64,000 bases of DNA from Ruminococcus sp. FMBCY1 (GCF_023921805.1 NZ_CP074197.1:1860001-1924000); one strand, 5' to 3'; counted from the stretch's first letter, positions 33,198 through 42,159 are shown. Translations and numbers: made by a program. The notes: a model not told the origin generated them from the letters alone.

Positions 33198-34172
33198 ATG
33201 AGTGAACTTCAACGAGGAATACAAACCATCTATAATATGGAACAGAATATTTATCTTATGCAAAATGTATTAAATGATTTAGACGGACAAATATCAAGAC
33301 TTGGAAAACAAGAACACTTTTCTGAACCTGAAAAAAGAACGGTTTATGCCGATTTTGATAATTATATCGGAAAAAGTGCAGGAGCAAGTGTTTTGATAGC
33401 TTTCATCATAAGCATAATAAATATTTTTATTAAATTAGAAAAAGCAGGAGGAGGAGCCTTAAGCGGTGCTAAATTTTCGGCATTGGGCAGTGGCTTGGTG
33501 TTTGGCTTTTGGTGTTTTGTAATTGCGATTGCAATTGGTTTAATTATAGGCAGTATTATTACTTTTGCAAAGAAATCGGAACAACAAGACAGAGCAAAGA
33601 GAAAGTATGAAAGAGCATATAAAAACTATCTTGAAAAAATAGATAATGATACCGCAAGGGTAAATGCAGAATTGGCTGAAAAGAGAATACTTATTGCTAA
33701 GAGAAATATGCTGAAACAAAAGATGAGCGAGTCCGGCAGATTATTGTATGATATGTATTTAAAAAGCGGCATTGATAAGAATTATTGGGGAATTATTCCT
33801 ATAGGATATATGAATGAATTTTTAAGACTTAAAATTACCGATCACCTTGGCGGTACCGACGGATTATATTATCTTGTAAAAAGAGAAATAAAAACAGACA
33901 GATTACAATATACAGTAGACGAGATAAACAGTAAGCTCGATACTATAATCGATAATCAAAGCAGAATTTATAGTGATTTATTAGATATGAAGAATAAAGG
34001 GGATAGGTTAATCAGAGAAACTGTAAGGAAAGCAGAAATTGAATCAAAAAATAATCGCACATTAAAGAAAATTGAGTGCAACACAGCATTGGACGCATAT
34101 TATTCACAACAGGCTCAGGCAGAACTTAAATATATGAATGATATGAATATAATATTTAGAAAATGGTCGTAA
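33198..34172 (+). CDS. Hypothetical membrane protein with coiled coils
   Basis: A 324-residue protein. An N-terminal coiled coil (NMEQNIYLMQNVLNDLDGQI) is followed by two membrane helices (about residues 62-77, SVLIAFIISIINIFIK, and 95-120, GLVFGFWCFVIAIAIGLIIG). Then come long charged helices (KSEQQDRAKRKYERAYKNYL), a short globular part (MYLKSGIDKNYWGIIPIGYM) and another coiled coil. No family recognised. Codons are more A/T-rich than in the ribosomal or fab genes. GAGAGGTATTGCGGT precedes the ATG. A lipoprotein gene follows after 24 bases. Confidence 0.7.
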   Translation: MSELQRGIQTIYNMEQNIYLMQNVLNDLDGQISRLGKQEHFSEPEKRTVYADFDNYIGKSAGASVLIAFIISIINIFIKLEKAGGGALSGAKFSALGSGLVFGFWCFVIAIAIGLIIGSIITFAKKSEQQDRAKRKYERAYKNYLEKIDNDTARVNAELAEKRILIAKRNMLKQKMSESGRLLYDMYLKSGIDKNYWGIIPIGYMNEFLRLKITDHLGGTDGLYYLVKREIKTDRLQYTVDEINSKLDTIIDNQSRIYSDLLDMKNKGDRLIRETVRKAEIESKNNRTLKKIECNTALDAYYSQQAQAELKYMNDMNIIFRKWS

Positions 34173-34196
34173 TAAATTATTGAGGAGAGTGCAATT

Positions 34197-35447
34197 ATGA
34201 AAAAGAAAAACAAATTATTCGCTTTATTGTTATTGCCTGTAATAGGTATGACTGTGATTTCGGGTTGTTCGTCAGCCGAAAAAACATCAACAGGTAATGA
34301 AGTTGTTGTTAATAATAATGGCAATGACTATTATTTAGATGCAGGTATAATAGTTAATTTAGGCAAAAACGGAGAGTTAAGTGCTGTTGGTTGTGAAGCG
34401 ACTGAAGACAATAATAATGTACAATATGTTGATAATATTGCACCTGAAAAACTAAGTAAATATAAAAGTGTGTATATAAATAATGCTATATATTGTGTAA
34501 AAGAAAGTAATTTGTATAAATACACTTTTACCGATAATAAAAACATATTAAAAAAAGAAGAGATTACTATTAATTCAGATGCTTTTGCTGATGAGTATGG
34601 TTCAAAATTAATATATGATTTAAAAACTGACGGACAATACCTATACTTTATTATTAAACCGTCTATGGATTATATGAGTGCTGTTTCAAAAGATAGCTTA
34701 TATAAAATAGGCAAAATGAGTTTTGACGGTAAGGAAGTAGATTGGTATGATGTTGTTGCATCTTCATATACAATAGATGACGGATATATTTATTATTTTA
34801 ATAACGGATATACTCCTGACGGTGGCAGTTACAGTTTTAATTTTGAAAATTCAGGTTTATATAAAATGAAGCTTGACGGTTCTGGCAAAGAATTGATGTA
34901 TAATGATTTTGAACCGGAAAGTGATACTAAAAATCAGTTGTATTTTTATGATTTAAAAGATATGAAAGTGTATGGCGATTACCTTTATTTTGCGAATTAC
35001 TCGTCTAAAGGAGAAAATAAAGTCTGTCGTATAAAGAAAGATGGCTCGGATTTTGAAACCGTAAGTAAAAATTCTGCATACAGTTTATCGTTTGATACAG
35101 AAAACAATAAATTATATTATATAGGAAGAGGTGATAATACCGGACTTGCTAAACGAAAATGCTATGAAATATTGCTTGATACTTTTGATGAAACAGAGTT
35201 GTTTGAGATTGGGATAAACGAACCTGATGTTTATTATTATAATAATTATTTGTATTTAAATTATGCAGATACTGCACTTGCGGCTGATATTTCATCGGTT
35301 TCATCGGTTATGATAGGAGAACGATATGATACAGTGAACAAAAAGTTAGAATTACTCTATGGACACTATAATAAACAGGAAATAAAAGACGGCATATTTA
35401 CTACAATTAAATATGATGGTCCGTATCTTGAGTGGAAGAGCGAATAA
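34197..35447 (+). CDS. Lipoprotein with DUF5050-like beta-propeller repeats
   Basis: A 416-residue exported lipoprotein (signal ends VISGC, Cys at residue 24). The body shows repeated units of the type GQYLYFIIKP, LYKIGKMSFDGKEVDWYD, GYIYYFNNG, LYKMKLDGSGKELMY and YLYFANYSSKG ... RIKKDGSDFETV. These are the blade pattern of DUF5050-like propellers. It is likely a surface-exposed binding protein of unknown ligand. The DNA is strongly A/T-rich. GAGGAGAG precedes the ATG. It pairs with the upstream membrane protein in an accessory unit facing an XRE regulator. Confidence 0.75.
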   Translation: MKKKNKLFALLLLPVIGMTVISGCSSAEKTSTGNEVVVNNNGNDYYLDAGIIVNLGKNGELSAVGCEATEDNNNVQYVDNIAPEKLSKYKSVYINNAIYCVKESNLYKYTFTDNKNILKKEEITINSDAFADEYGSKLIYDLKTDGQYLYFIIKPSMDYMSAVSKDSLYKIGKMSFDGKEVDWYDVVASSYTIDDGYIYYFNNGYTPDGGSYSFNFENSGLYKMKLDGSGKELMYNDFEPESDTKNQLYFYDLKDMKVYGDYLYFANYSSKGENKVCRIKKDGSDFETVSKNSAYSLSFDTENNKLYYIGRGDNTGLAKRKCYEILLDTFDETELFEIGINEPDVYYYNNYLYLNYADTALAADISSVSSVMIGERYDTVNKKLELLYGHYNKQEIKDGIFTTIKYDGPYLEWKSE

Positions 35448-35453
35448 AACAAC

Positions 35454-35490
35454 AGGTCTGCAAAGCTAAAAACTTTGCAGACCTTATTTA
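35454..35490. terminator. Terminator between the lipoprotein gene and argS
   Basis: AGGTCTGCAAAG pairs with CTTTGCAGACCT around CTAAAAA. It is best for the plus strand (TTATTTAT follows). Confidence 0.85.
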
Positions 35491-35513
35491 TATTGAAAAT
35501 ATTAAATTTAAAA

Positions 35514-37250
35514 TTACATACTCTCAGGGCAAGAGATGTTGAACATTGTAAGAACATTCTTGATTACAACCTTTACGCTTTCGCAAAGTGCAAGTCTTGC
35601 CTGTGTGAGTGCCTCGTCTTCGCCCTTAACACGGCACGCATTGTAGAACTTGTGGAAAAGTGTTGCAAGCTGTGTTACATAGCGGGTAATCTTGGTTGGG
35701 TCATAGTCCTTCGCCGCACTCTCAATCTCATTTGTATATGAAGCGAGGTGGTGGATAAGCTCCTTTTCTTCGGGCGCTGTGAGAAGTGCAAGCTCCGTAT
35801 CTGTACATTTGCGTGGGTTAATGCCGTCTTTTGCAAGCGCCTTAATGATACTGCAAATTCTTGCGTGTGCATACTGAACATAATATACAGGGTTCTGGTT
35901 GTCCTGTGCAACCGCAAGGTCAAGGTCAAAGTCCATCTGTGTATTTGCCTCACGGGTGTTGAATAAGAATCTTGCGCTGTCAACAGGTACTTCCTCAAGG
36001 AGGTCGCCAAGCTGAATTGCTTTACCTGTACGCTTGCTCATTCTTACGATTTCGCCGTTCTTAACGAGTTTTACAAGCTGCATAAGCACAACATTGAGTT
36101 TGTCACCGTCATAGCCGATAGCGTCCATTGCACCTTTCATACGCATTACGTGACCGTGGTGGTCTGCGCCCCATATATCAATAAGAGTTGTAAAACCTCT
36201 GTCAAATTTGTTTTTGTGATAAGCAATGTCGGCTGTAAAGTAAGTAGGGTTGCCGTTCTGACGGATGAGTACATCGTCTTTTAATTCAAGATTGTCAATG
36301 TATTTTTGAGTTTTGCCCTGCTTTAAGAGCTTTTCTGTAAGTACCTGCTTGTTCTTGTACCATACAGCGCCGTCCTGCTCATATGTAAGTCCTTTTTCCG
36401 TGAGTGTGTCAACAACCGCCTTTACAGCGCCGCTCTTATGAAGTTCACTCTCAAAGAACCACTTGTCATAGGTGATGTTGTACTTTGCCATATCGCTCTG
36501 CATTTTGCTTATATTCTTAGGAAGTGCAAAATCTACAAGAGCTTTTTTGCGCTCTTCGGAAGATACATTTACAAGGCTGTCGCCGTGAATGTCGGCATAT
36601 TCCTGTGCAAGTTCTGTTATGTCAACGCCCTGATAACCGTCCTCGGGGAATACGATTTCGTCACCCTTAAAAATCTGGAGATAACGGGCCTCGAGTGAGC
36701 AGCCGAACTTTTCAATCTGATTGCCTGCGTCGTTTACATAAAATTCACGCCATACATTGTAGCCTGCCTTATCAAGAACAGCGGCAAGACAGTCGCCGAG
36801 TGCGCCGCCTCTTGCGTTACCCATATGCATAGGGCCTGTAGGGTTTGCGGATACGAACTCTACCATTACCTTTTCGCCCTTGCCAAAATCCGAATTGCCG
36901 TAGGTTTCCGGATTTTCAAGTACGCTGTTTACTACTGCGGAATAAAATTTTGAACCGAGGAAAAAGTTGATGAATCCCGGACCTGCGGTTTCAAATCTTT
37001 CGCACATTGTACCCTCAAGGTCGAGGTGTGATGTGATAGCCTGTGCAATTTTAAAAGGAGGCATACGGAAAGCCTTTGCGCCAGCCATAGCGGCATTTGT
37101 TGCAAAGTCGCCGTGTGATCTGTCGGCAGGTGTTTCTATAATAAAATCGGGTAATTCTGCCTGTGGCAGGTCACCCTCTGAAATTGCCTTTTCAATGGCA
37201 GAATTAATTGCAAGTTTTAGCTTGCAGACTGCTTCAGCATAAATGTTCAT
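35514..37250 (-). CDS. argS: Arginyl-tRNA synthetase
   Basis: A 578-residue class I synthetase that charges tRNA-Arg. Seen: N-terminal Add1-type domain (DFIIETPADRSHGDFATN), the HIGH-type motif GPMHMGNARGGALGD (about residue 140), FYVNDAGNQIEKFG, the KMSKS-equivalent VRMSKRTGKAI (about 390) and a C-terminal DALR anticodon-binding domain ending FNISCPESM. Length fits. Its start overlaps the upstream DUF1934 gene by 17 bases. AGAGG precedes the ATG. It is the last gene of a murI-DUF1934-argS operon. Confidence 0.97.
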   Translation of the reverse strand: MNIYAEAVCKLKLAINSAIEKAISEGDLPQAELPDFIIETPADRSHGDFATNAAMAGAKAFRMPPFKIAQAITSHLDLEGTMCERFETAGPGFINFFLGSKFYSAVVNSVLENPETYGNSDFGKGEKVMVEFVSANPTGPMHMGNARGGALGDCLAAVLDKAGYNVWREFYVNDAGNQIEKFGCSLEARYLQIFKGDEIVFPEDGYQGVDITELAQEYADIHGDSLVNVSSEERKKALVDFALPKNISKMQSDMAKYNITYDKWFFESELHKSGAVKAVVDTLTEKGLTYEQDGAVWYKNKQVLTEKLLKQGKTQKYIDNLELKDDVLIRQNGNPTYFTADIAYHKNKFDRGFTTLIDIWGADHHGHVMRMKGAMDAIGYDGDKLNVVLMQLVKLVKNGEIVRMSKRTGKAIQLGDLLEEVPVDSARFLFNTREANTQMDFDLDLAVAQDNQNPVYYVQYAHARICSIIKALAKDGINPRKCTDTELALLTAPEEKELIHHLASYTNEIESAAKDYDPTKITRYVTQLATLFHKFYNACRVKGEDEALTQARLALCESVKVVIKNVLTMFNISCPESM

Positions 37251-37695
37251 TGTTTTCTACCTCTTTCTTCTTTTCAATGTCTATTTTAAATCGGTTTTCA
37301 CTCACAAGGTCCGAGTTGAAGTCAAGAGTGTAGATAACCTCAAGTGAACCACCGTTTTCGTTAAGATTGTTGTTCAGCGTTTTTGTAAACACACCGATTG
37401 AAAGCGTGCCAGCAATGGTTTGGTACATACACTGATGTCTTTTGCCTTTTTCAAGTATAAGTTGAGAACTTAACGGTCCTTTGCGTGAAATCGTAACGGT
37501 TTCGTTTTCAACCTTAACCAGGTTGTTGAGAAACTTATCGGGCAAATCTTCGTCATATTCCTTGTAGTTTATAAGGAAATGACCGTTTTTCATCATATAT
37601 TTACCCTCGGTAATTACTTCAATGCGGTCGTCTTGTCCTTCAACTTTCTGCTCACCGACAATCGAAATCATATAAGGATTCTTTTCTTTTTCCAT
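37234..37695 (-). CDS. DUF1934 (YwiB-like) calycin-fold protein
   Basis: A 153-residue cytoplasmic protein with the DUF1934 pattern: an initial strand with ISIVGEQKVEGQDDRIEVITEG, NYKEYDED, VTISRKGPLSSQLILEKGKRHQCMYQTIAG and a C-terminal YTLDFNSDLVSENRFKIDI. The family has a lipocalin-like barrel of unknown function and is regularly found beside argS in Firmicutes, as here. It overlaps argS by 17 bases and follows murI by 15 bases, so all three are co-translated or co-transcribed. Confidence 0.85.
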   Translation of the reverse strand: MEKEKNPYMISIVGEQKVEGQDDRIEVITEGKYMMKNGHFLINYKEYDEDLPDKFLNNLVKVENETVTISRKGPLSSQLILEKGKRHQCMYQTIAGTLSIGVFTKTLNNNLNENGGSLEVIYTLDFNSDLVSENRFKIDIEKKKEVENNEHLC

Positions 37696-37710
37696 AAATT
37701 CCTCCGATTA

Positions 37711-38529
37711 TCAGTATTTTTCAATATCTATCTGCGTTACCGTGTGCTCCATATTTTTGCCAAGGAATAACTCCGCAACGCTTTCAAAGCCCTCGGGAGT
37801 GTCGCTTACAAAGAATGATGAAGCGCCTTGCTCGGTGCTGTTGTTGAGGAGATTATTTTCTCCGAGCACCTTTTTGGTGTATAAAGCGGTTTCGTAGCCG
37901 GAGTCAATAAGCTCAATGCTGTTGCCGATTACGCTTGAAATCGCATCTGCAAGCAACGGATAATGAGTACAGCCCAAAATGAGTGTGTCAATATCATTTT
38001 CCACAAGCTCCATAAGGTAATGCTTTATTGTGAGGCGAACAATCTGATCGTCTTTATGTATAAATCCGTTTTCCACAAGCGGAACAAAGAGAGGGCAAGC
38101 CTTTTCAAATACCTTAAATTCGGGATTTAACTTTTCAAGACGAGCCTTGTAGTTATGTGTGCTTATTGTAGCGGCTGTGGCTATAACGCCGATTCTACCT
38201 GTTTTTGTCTTTTTTGCAGTAGCAAAGGCAGTCGGATTTATAACGCCTGTGTAAGGAACAGGCAGGTCGCTTTCGAGCTTTTTGCCCGCAACAGAACTTA
38301 CCGTACCGCAGGCGGCAACAATCATTTTTACATTATTCTCAAGCAAAAAATTTGTATCCTGAAAAGCATATTTTGTAATGATTTCTCGGCTTCGGTTTCC
38401 GTAGGGAACTCTGCCCGTATCGCCGAAGTATATTATATTTTCATTTGGAAGAATGTGCAGAAATTCTCTTACCGCACTCAATCCTCCAAGCCCGGAGTCA
38501 AACACACCGATGGCATTAGCTGAAGACAT
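37711..38529 (-). CDS. murI: Glutamate racemase
   Basis: A 272-residue cytoplasmic enzyme converting L-Glu to D-Glu for peptidoglycan. Seen: GVFDSGLGGLSAVRE with the catalytic Asp/Ser site, YFGDTGRVPYGNRS, the first catalytic Cys in AACGTVSS and the second in LGCTHYPLLA. The first motif has Gly in place of the more usual Asn (ACNT), a variant I believe occurs in other Clostridia. GAAGG precedes the ATG. It opens the murI-DUF1934-argS operon, with a promoter about 45-70 bases upstream. Confidence 0.95.
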   Translation of the reverse strand: MSSANAIGVFDSGLGGLSAVREFLHILPNENIIYFGDTGRVPYGNRSREIITKYAFQDTNFLLENNVKMIVAACGTVSSVAGKKLESDLPVPYTGVINPTAFATAKKTKTGRIGVIATAATISTHNYKARLEKLNPEFKVFEKACPLFVPLVENGFIHKDDQIVRLTIKHYLMELVENDIDTLILGCTHYPLLADAISSVIGNSIELIDSGYETALYTKKVLGENNLLNNSTEQGASSFFVSDTPEGFESVAELFLGKNMEHTVTQIDIEKY

Positions 38530-38572
38530 ATTAAAACCTTCTTTTCGTTATTGCATAAAATTATACCTCTTA

Positions 38573-38601
38573 ATAATATCATATAAAGGCATCGGTTTCA
38601 A
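38573..38601 (-). promoter_or_regulatory. Extended -10 promoter of the murI operon
   Basis: On the minus strand: TTGAAA (38601-38596), 17 bp, TGATATTAT with core 38578-38573. Confidence 0.7.
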
Positions 38602-38644
38602 GTTAAAACAAAAAAATAATGCGTGCCGTTGCCCTTTTCTGTAA

Positions 38645-38673
38645 TTGACAAGTGCACATATTAACTGTATAAT
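38645..38673 (+). promoter_or_regulatory. Consensus sigma-A promoter of a hypothetical gene
   Basis: TTGACA (38645-38650), 17 bp, TATAAT (38668-38673): a perfect match at both boxes, suggesting strong expression. Confidence 0.8.
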
Positions 38674-38702
38674 ATATTGGTGAATACATTTAGAAAGGAT
38701 GT

Positions 38703-39494
38703 ATGACTTTGGAAATAAAAAATGCTTTTGAATATATTGCAGGTAAGGTTGAGGCTCAGCTTGCTCCTGCCGGATATACAAGACAAAAGGTAGCGGCTGA
38801 TGATAAGCAGGAAATTGTAGCGCTTTTTACAAGCGAAAATGTTGCTTATTCGGTAGTTTATTACAAAGAAAAAACTCATATGGTACTGCGCACCTGTACT
38901 ATGACAGAGGAAGGCCCTGACAACGAGTGGAAAACTCTTGCCACATGGATGCTTGATGAAGAAAGCACACAGAAAGATGTCGAGAGTATTTCAAACGACT
39001 TTATCGAGGGCGTTTCGGGCGCTGTTGCCGTTAAGCGTGCAAAGCAGATTAAGCAGAAAAAGAAAAAGGACGATGACGGCAATGCAGATCCAAAGTTCCT
39101 TGCAAAGCGCTTTGTAGCTGTTTTCCCTGAACTTAAAGAGGAAATCAAGTACGAAGAGGACGGATATTTTCCGTTCAGAGGCGCAACTTTCGCAAAAGAA
39201 AAGATTGCTCCGAAGATTGTTGATTATGTAAAATCAGCAACAAAGCCGCAGCTTGAAAAACTCGTTGGTATCTTTAATCTTCAGTACAACAACGGCGATG
39301 TTGACACACGCGCAATTATCACCATAGTATTGCTCAATGCACTTGATGATGAGCAGTTCAACACAGTGTTTGAGTATTTAAGCGATGACCTGAAAAAGGC
39401 CGCAAAAGCCGCAAGAAAATACAAGGGCAAAAAGGTTAAGCCCGAAAAGCCGAAGAAAAAGAATGTTTCTAAAGCATCGACACTTAATGATTAA
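38703..39494 (+). CDS. Conserved-looking hypothetical protein
   Basis: A 263-residue soluble protein. The N-terminal half alternates strands and helices (KNAFEYIAGKVEAQLAPAGY, VALFTSENVAYSVVYYKE). A basic stretch KQIKQKKKKDDD splits it from a helical second half (AKRFVAVFPELKEEIKYEEDG, ALDDEQFNTVFEYLSDDL). The tail is very Lys-rich (KKAAKAARKYKGKKVKPEKP), which may bind nucleic acid. No family recognised. It has a consensus promoter and AAAGGATG before the ATG, so it is probably abundant. It stands upstream of the ribosomal-protein operon but is separated by that operon's own promoter. Confidence 0.7.
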   Translation: MTLEIKNAFEYIAGKVEAQLAPAGYTRQKVAADDKQEIVALFTSENVAYSVVYYKEKTHMVLRTCTMTEEGPDNEWKTLATWMLDEESTQKDVESISNDFIEGVSGAVAVKRAKQIKQKKKKDDDGNADPKFLAKRFVAVFPELKEEIKYEEDGYFPFRGATFAKEKIAPKIVDYVKSATKPQLEKLVGIFNLQYNNGDVDTRAIITIVLLNALDDEQFNTVFEYLSDDLKKAAKAARKYKGKKVKPEKPKKKNVSKASTLND

Positions 39495-39539
39495 TCTTAT
39501 ATAAAAGCAGAAATACTGCGATTTTTTGCGAAAAAACAC

Positions 39540-39568
39540 TTGACTTAGTGTTTTGTATATGATAGAAT
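39540..39568 (+). promoter_or_regulatory. Extended -10 promoter of the rpmG-secE-nusG-rpl operon
   Basis: TTGACT (39540-39545), 17 bp, TGATAGAAT with core 39563-39568. An 80-base leader follows. Confidence 0.75.
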
Positions 39569-39650
39569 AGTTATACCTCTGAAAGGGGCTTTATTTTTCT
39601 GCCCTATTGAGGGAGGCTAAAATATTCCGAAAAAACCGGGAGGTGCCGTT

Positions 39651-39800
39651 ATGAGAGTTAAAATCACATTGGCCTGCACAGAGTGCAAACAGCGTAATTA
39701 CAACACAATGAAAAACAAGAAAAACAGTCCCGACAGACTTGAAATGAACAAGTACTGCCGTTTCTGTAAGAAACACACTCCGCACAAGGAAACAAAATAA
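39651..39800 (+). CDS. rpmG: 50S ribosomal protein L33 (zinc-binding form)
   Basis: A 49-residue ribosomal protein, [20 protein letters not shown] at its start. The two CxxC pairs, CTEC and CRFC, are intact, so this is the zinc-containing (C+) form. The ATG at 39651 follows GGGAGGTGCC. It is too short to be found easily but lies in its usual place, 12 bases before secE. Confidence 0.95.
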   Translation: MRVKITLACTECKQRNYNTMKNKKNSPDRLEMNKYCRFCKKHTPHKETK

Positions 39801-39812
39801 TGGAGGTTTAAA

Positions 39813-40091
39813 ATGGCTGACAAAAAGGTTGAAGCTAAAAAGGCTGACGCTAAGAAAGCGGATGCCAAGAAACCTGCTAAGAAAAACAAACAGAATGTTT
39901 TTCAAAAGCTTTTTAAGTACCTCAGTGCGTGCAAGGGTGAACTCAAGAAAATTACTTGGCCTTCACCAAAGCAGACTACAAAGAACTTCGGTATTGTTAT
40001 CGGCGTAATTGTAGTTGTGGGACTGTTCATTTTCGGCCTTGACAGAGGACTTTTCGCTCTGCTCGGCTTAGTTATGAACACTTCAGCTTAA
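39813..40091 (+). CDS. secE: Preprotein translocase subunit SecE
   Basis: A 92-residue membrane subunit of the SecYEG channel. It has the family block ELKKITWPSPKQTTKNF, then a single membrane helix (GIVIGVIVVVGLFIFGLDRG). The N-terminus is extended by about 25 residues of Ala/Lys repeats (KKADAKKADAKKPAKK), which probably lie in the cytoplasm. GGAGG precedes the ATG. It sits in the standard position before nusG. Confidence 0.95.
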   Translation: MADKKVEAKKADAKKADAKKPAKKNKQNVFQKLFKYLSACKGELKKITWPSPKQTTKNFGIVIGVIVVVGLFIFGLDRGLFALLGLVMNTSA

Positions 40092-40128
40092 TCTCTGTTA
40101 TTACTAACTTACGAAAGGAAGAAAGTAA

Positions 40129-40656
40129 ATGGCAGATCAAGAAGCAAAATGGTATGTAGTGCATACTTATTCCGGCTACGAAAATAAGGTAGCAGCTGAC
40201 TTAATGACAACTGCAGAGAACAGAAATCTTCAGGATATGATTGTTGATGTTAAAGTACCTACAGAAATCGTAACCGAAACCGTCGGCGACAAAACAAAAG
40301 AGGTTGAAAATAAAATTTATCCTTGCTATGTATTTGTTAAGATGGTTTACACTGATGAAACGTGGTATGTAGTACGAAATATCAGAGGATGCACAGGATT
40401 TGTAGGACCGGGATCTAAACCTGTTCCACTTACAGATGCTGAGGTTTACAGAATGGGCGTTGAAACCCGCTCTGTAAAGGTGAACTACTCGGTGGGCGAT
40501 TCAGTTCGTATTATCGATGGTCCCCTTGATGATTTTGTCGGTGTGGTTGATGAAATCGACGCTGACAAAAACTATGTCCGTGTCATTGTTTCAATGTTCG
40601 GACGAGAAACTCCGGTTGAGCTTGAGTTAGGTCAGGCTGAACTGCTTGAGGATTAA
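40129..40656 (+). CDS. nusG: Transcription termination/antitermination factor NusG
   Basis: A 175-residue RNA-polymerase-associated factor. The NGN domain starts WYVVHTYSGYENKVAADL and contains PCYVFVKMVYTDETWYVVRN and GCTGFVGPGSKPVPL; the KOW domain is VGDSVRIIDGPLDDFVGVV with the terminal FGRETPVELELGQAEL. Length and order after secE are typical. AAAGGAAG precedes the ATG. Confidence 0.97.
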   Translation: MADQEAKWYVVHTYSGYENKVAADLMTTAENRNLQDMIVDVKVPTEIVTETVGDKTKEVENKIYPCYVFVKMVYTDETWYVVRNIRGCTGFVGPGSKPVPLTDAEVYRMGVETRSVKVNYSVGDSVRIIDGPLDDFVGVVDEIDADKNYVRVIVSMFGRETPVELELGQAELLED

Positions 40657-40705
40657 TCGCAGATAATTTGCCTTACGGCTTATTATTGGGAACAAAATGT
40701 TCCCT

Positions 40706-40746
40706 GTGGGAGGGAACCTACATAGTGGTGTCCCGCAATTTACCAC
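40706..40746 (+). promoter_or_regulatory. Probable ribosomal protein L1 binding site, leader of rplK
   Basis: GTGGGAGGGA (40706-40715) and TCCCGCAATTTACCAC (40731-40746) can form an outer GTGG/CCAC stem and an inner GGGA/TCCC stem with an asymmetric loop. This is the layout of the rRNA-mimicking site through which L1 represses the L11-L1 operon. Confidence 0.6.
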
Positions 40747-40768
40747 GAATTTTGGAGGTGCAAACACA

Positions 40769-41194
40769 ATGGCTCAGAAGGTAGTTGGCTTAATTAAGTT
40801 ACAGATACCTGCCGGAAAGGCTACTCCGGCTCCGCCTGTTGGACCTGCTCTTGGTCAGCACGGCGTAAATATCGTTGCGTTCACAAAGGATTTTAACGAG
40901 CGCACAAAGAATGATATAGGTCTTATTATCCCTGTTGTTATCACAGTTTATGCAGACCGTTCATTCACTTTCGTTACTAAAACTCCACCGGCAGCAGTTC
41001 TTCTTAAGAAGGCTTGCGGCATTGAGAGTGGTTCTGGCGTACCAAACAAGACAAAGGTAGCTCAGATTACTCGTGAGCAGATCACAAAGATCGCAGAGCA
41101 GAAAATGCCGGACCTTAACGCAGGTTCTCTTGAAGCTGCAATCAGCATGGTTGCAGGTACTGCAAGAAGCATGGGTATTACAGTAGTTGACTAA
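40769..41194 (+). CDS. rplK: 50S ribosomal protein L11
   Basis: A 141-residue ribosomal protein of the GTPase-associated centre. Seen: [57 protein letters not shown], and the C-terminal RNA-binding [11 protein letters not shown]. The ATG at 40769 is used because GGAGGTG lies nine bases upstream and L11 proteins start here; an upstream in-frame ATG would add 24 unrelated residues. It forms the L11-L1 pair with rplA. Confidence 0.97.
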   Translation: MAQKVVGLIKLQIPAGKATPAPPVGPALGQHGVNIVAFTKDFNERTKNDIGLIIPVVITVYADRSFTFVTKTPPAAVLLKKACGIESGSGVPNKTKVAQITREQITKIAEQKMPDLNAGSLEAAISMVAGTARSMGITVVD

Positions 41195-41201
41195 TTATCC
41201 G

Positions 41202-41229
41202 GGTGGGAGGGAATTCCCGATTGACCACC
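41202..41229 (+). promoter_or_regulatory. Second probable L1 binding site, between rplK and rplA
   Basis: GGTGGGAGGGAATTCCCGA (41202-41220) followed by TTGACCACC: outer GGTGG/CCACC stem, inner GGGA/TCCC hairpin, and the same asymmetric loop as the site before rplK. It lies just upstream of the rplA ribosome site. Confidence 0.6.
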
Positions 41230-41248
41230 TATCAATGGAGGAAAACTG

Positions 41249-41944
41249 ATGAAACACGGTAAAAAATATGTTGACGCAGCTAAGCTCGTTGACAAATCAA
41301 AATTATACGAACCAGGCGAGGCTCTTGAAACTGTTATCAAGACAAGCACCGCTAAGTTTGATGAAACCGTTGAGCTTCATGTAAAGCTCGGTGTTGACAG
41401 CCGTCACGCTGACCAGCAGGTTAGAGGCGCTGTTGTACTCCCTAACGGTACAGGTAAAAATGTTAGAGTTCTTGCAATTTGTAAGGGCGCTAATGAGGAG
41501 CTTGCAAAGGAAGCAGGTGCTGACTTTGTAGGTGCTGAGGATATGACTCAGAAGATTCAGCAGGAAAACTGGATGGACTTTGATGTTCTTATCACAACTC
41601 CTGACTGCATGGGTCTTGTAGGTCGTTTAGGTAGAATCCTTGGTCCTCGTGGTCTTATGCCAAACCCAAAGGCAGGTACTGTTACTCCTGACATTGCTAA
41701 GGCTGTTAAAGAAGCTAAAGCAGGTAAGATTGAGTACCGTCTTGACAAAACAAACATCATTCACTGCCCAATCGGTAAGGTAAGCTTTGGCGCAGAAAAG
41801 CTCGGCGAGAACTTCGATACACTTATGGAAGCTATCGTAAAGGCTAAGCCTGCTGCTGCAAAGGGTCAGTACATTCGTTCAGTTGCCATTGTATCAACAA
41901 TGGGACCAAGCGTTCGTATTTCACCTGCTAAGTTTGGTGTTTGA
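41249..41944 (+). CDS. rplA: 50S ribosomal protein L1
   Basis: A 231-residue ribosomal protein of the L1 stalk and translational repressor of its own operon. Seen: [54 protein letters not shown] and [14 protein letters not shown]. Length is normal. AATGGAGGAAAACTG precedes the ATG. Two leader motifs resembling its rRNA target occur upstream. Confidence 0.97.
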   Translation: MKHGKKYVDAAKLVDKSKLYEPGEALETVIKTSTAKFDETVELHVKLGVDSRHADQQVRGAVVLPNGTGKNVRVLAICKGANEELAKEAGADFVGAEDMTQKIQQENWMDFDVLITTPDCMGLVGRLGRILGPRGLMPNPKAGTVTPDIAKAVKEAKAGKIEYRLDKTNIIHCPIGKVSFGAEKLGENFDTLMEAIVKAKPAAAKGQYIRSVAIVSTMGPSVRISPAKFGV

Positions 41945-41987
41945 TTATAATTACTTTAATGTTTACACCTTTGGTGTGAATATAAAT

Positions 41988-42055
41988 TCGCTGTTCTAAA
42001 GACAGCAGGTGCAATATGCATAAAGGTTATACCGCCTGCCGAGGAAGATGCAATT
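41988..42055 (+). promoter_or_regulatory. Ribosomal protein L10 leader
   Basis: The hallmark AAAGACAGCAGGTGC, then GGTTATACCGCCTGCCGAGG, matches the widespread L10 leader that the L10(L12)4 complex binds. It is followed by a terminator hairpin, so the control is by attenuation of rplJ-rplL. Confidence 0.85.
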
Positions 42056-42078
42056 TTACATTATTTTTGTATTTTTGC

Positions 42079-42114
42079 GGCAGTCCGAGGTCTAATCGGA
42101 CTGCCTTGTTTTTT
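42079..42114 (+). terminator. Attenuator terminator before rplJ
   Basis: GGCAGTCCGA (42079-42088) pairs with TCGGACTGCC (42096-42105), followed by TTGTTTTTT. It lies between the L10 leader and the rplJ start. Confidence 0.9.
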
Positions 42115-42159
42115 AAGAACTTTAGATACTGCGTTTAAAAAATTTTGGAGGTGAAATAA

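Noticed and set aside
37711..38529. MurI motif ACGT instead of ACNT as a sign of an inactive enzyme
   Set aside because: Both catalytic Cys and the surrounding motifs are intact, and I recall this Gly variant from other Clostridia, so it is not evidence of decay.
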